DNA from: Clostridia bacterium | GTDB taxonomy: Bacteria; Bacillota; Clostridia; Oscillospirales; Acutalibacteraceae | Assembly: GCA_024692685.1 (NCBI GenBank) | Contig: JAILMJ010000036.1 | Location: 1-43,094, forward strand | Direction: 5' to 3' | DNA: 43,094 nt | In this document: piece by piece, positions 42,575-43,094 of the stretch | Layout of the letters: every line of letters starts with the position of its first letter | Numbering within the stretch: the stretch's first letter is position 1 | Notes under the pieces: generated by a model | The model's input: only the letters and a program-made list of their open reading frames with translations | Databases searched by the model: none | What the model was told of the DNA's origin: nothing | Made by a program: the position numbers and the translations under genes

Positions 42575-43094
42575 TTAGTCGCCGAATACCTCCCGGCATT
42601 CTTCAAGATTCTTGATTATTTCAAGATGCTGAGGGCAGACATTTTCGCACTGACGACAGGAGATGCAGTCCGCCGCAGAACCTTTACCCTCAACAGCTTT
42701 CAAATAAAGTCTTTTACCTTCCTCAATACGGCCGTAGGAAAGCTGCTTGTTCCTTGCCGCAAAAATTTCCGGAATGGGAATCTGCGAAGGACAGCCTTCG
42801 GTGCAGTAATGGCAGGCCGTGCACTGAATTTCCTTTGAAGATTTCTTTATAACCTGAGCCTTTTTAATCGCTTCAAGTTCCTCTTCGTTAAGGGGAGTAA
42901 AATTCTTCATATAAGAAAGATTGTCTTCCATTTGTTCAATATTGGACATACCTGAAAGAACAGCCAGTATGCCGTCAAGGGAAGCTGCAAAGCGGATTGC
43001 CCAGGACGCATAAGAAGCATCGGGATTTACCTGTTTGAAGAGTTTCTTTATTTCTTCGGGCGGATTGGCAAGAGCGCCGCCTTTGACGGGTTCC
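42575..43094 (-). CDS. Aldo/keto reductase with iron-sulfur domain, C-terminal part
   Basis: This gene runs off the right edge: 172 residues of the C-terminus are visible. The ATG at 42949 is internal, because the frame stays open to the edge with clear family sequence (YASWAIRFAASLDGILAVLS). The barrel end is followed by two ferredoxin-like Cys sets, CTACHYCTEGCPSQ and CISCRQCENVCP, which would bind two 4Fe-4S clusters. Such fusion proteins are common in Clostridia; their natural substrates are mostly unknown. The upstream half is missing from this window. Confidence 0.88.
   Translation of the reverse strand, partial: EPVKGGALANPPEEIKKLFKQVNPDASYASWAIRFAASLDGILAVLSGMSNIEQMEDNLSYMKNFTPLNEEELEAIKKAQVIKKSSKEIQCTACHYCTEGCPSQIPIPEIFAARNKQLSYGRIEEGKRLYLKAVEGKGSAADCISCRQCENVCPQHLEIIKNLEECREVFGD

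Noticed and set aside
42575-42949. Stand-alone small ferredoxin gene
   Set aside because: The frame continues upstream to the window edge with aldo/keto reductase sequence, so the ATG is internal.

Overview
The window looks like a stretch of chromosome from an uncultured Clostridia bacterium, most plausibly a gut Oscillospiraceae/Ruminococcaceae relative. The reasons are tightly packed short operons, strong AGGAGG-type ribosome sites, consensus sigma-A promoters, an S-box (SAM-I) riboswitch before metK, MutS2 with a Smr domain, a YwlG/TIGR01440 protein, an ECF vitamin S component, Thr/Lys-rich lipoproteins and many cytoplasmic glycosidases. I saw no rRNA, tRNA, CRISPR array, transposase or phage gene. 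The species assignment is inference from gene content only.

Layout. 1-235: palindrome-rich DNA with no convincing gene. 236-3759 (minus): a Thr/Lys-repeat lipoprotein, then tgt-yajC-gtrA. 3859-6831 (plus): promoter, SAM-I riboswitch and metK, a GtrB-like polyprenyl glycosyltransferase and a CofE-like ligase, joined by overlaps. 6880-9997 (minus): an MgtC-like membrane protein and a GH3 beta-glucosidase. 10173-14190 (plus): a secreted DUF6273 plus InlB-repeat protein, a secreted esterase and a Gfo/Idh/MocA oxidoreductase. 14239-16219 (plus): an OmpR-type two-component system. 16360-17904 (minus): an unassigned protein that looks like a sugar-active enzyme. 18097-21825 (plus): an FHA protein, an unknown membrane protein and mutS2. 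21867-23995 (minus): a tyrosine phosphatase overlapping an FAD oxidoreductase.

24000-25600 is visibly more AT-rich than its surroundings and holds a voltage-gated-type potassium channel and a small PH-like/zinc-ribbon protein, probably acquired. 25611-31523 (minus) is an overlapping set: MocR-type regulator, GH2 beta-galactosidase and secreted lipase-like hydrolase. Divergent from it (31631-32673, plus) are an ECF S component and a YwlG homologue, sharing a control region with TGGCA repeats. 32741-36706 (minus) is a galT, DEDDh exonuclease, rfbB, nitroreductase operon. 36913-39825 (minus) is a DUF1624 acyltransferase, Mrp ATPase and serS operon. 39882-43094 (minus) holds a GH63-like glycosidase and the C-terminal part of an aldo/keto reductase with an iron-sulfur domain that runs off the right edge.

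Together the metabolic genes suggest a saccharolytic cell that imports oligosaccharides and splits them inside (GH3, GH2, GH63-like; none of the three has a signal peptide). It would feed galactose through GalT and decorate its surface through lipid-linked sugars (GtrA/GtrB-like proteins, RfbB). No single classical defence or biosynthetic system is visible. The most unusual points are the MocR/lacZ/ECF control region, the CofE-like ligase in a SAM-controlled operon, the similar C-terminal tails on three exported proteins, and the AT-rich channel island.
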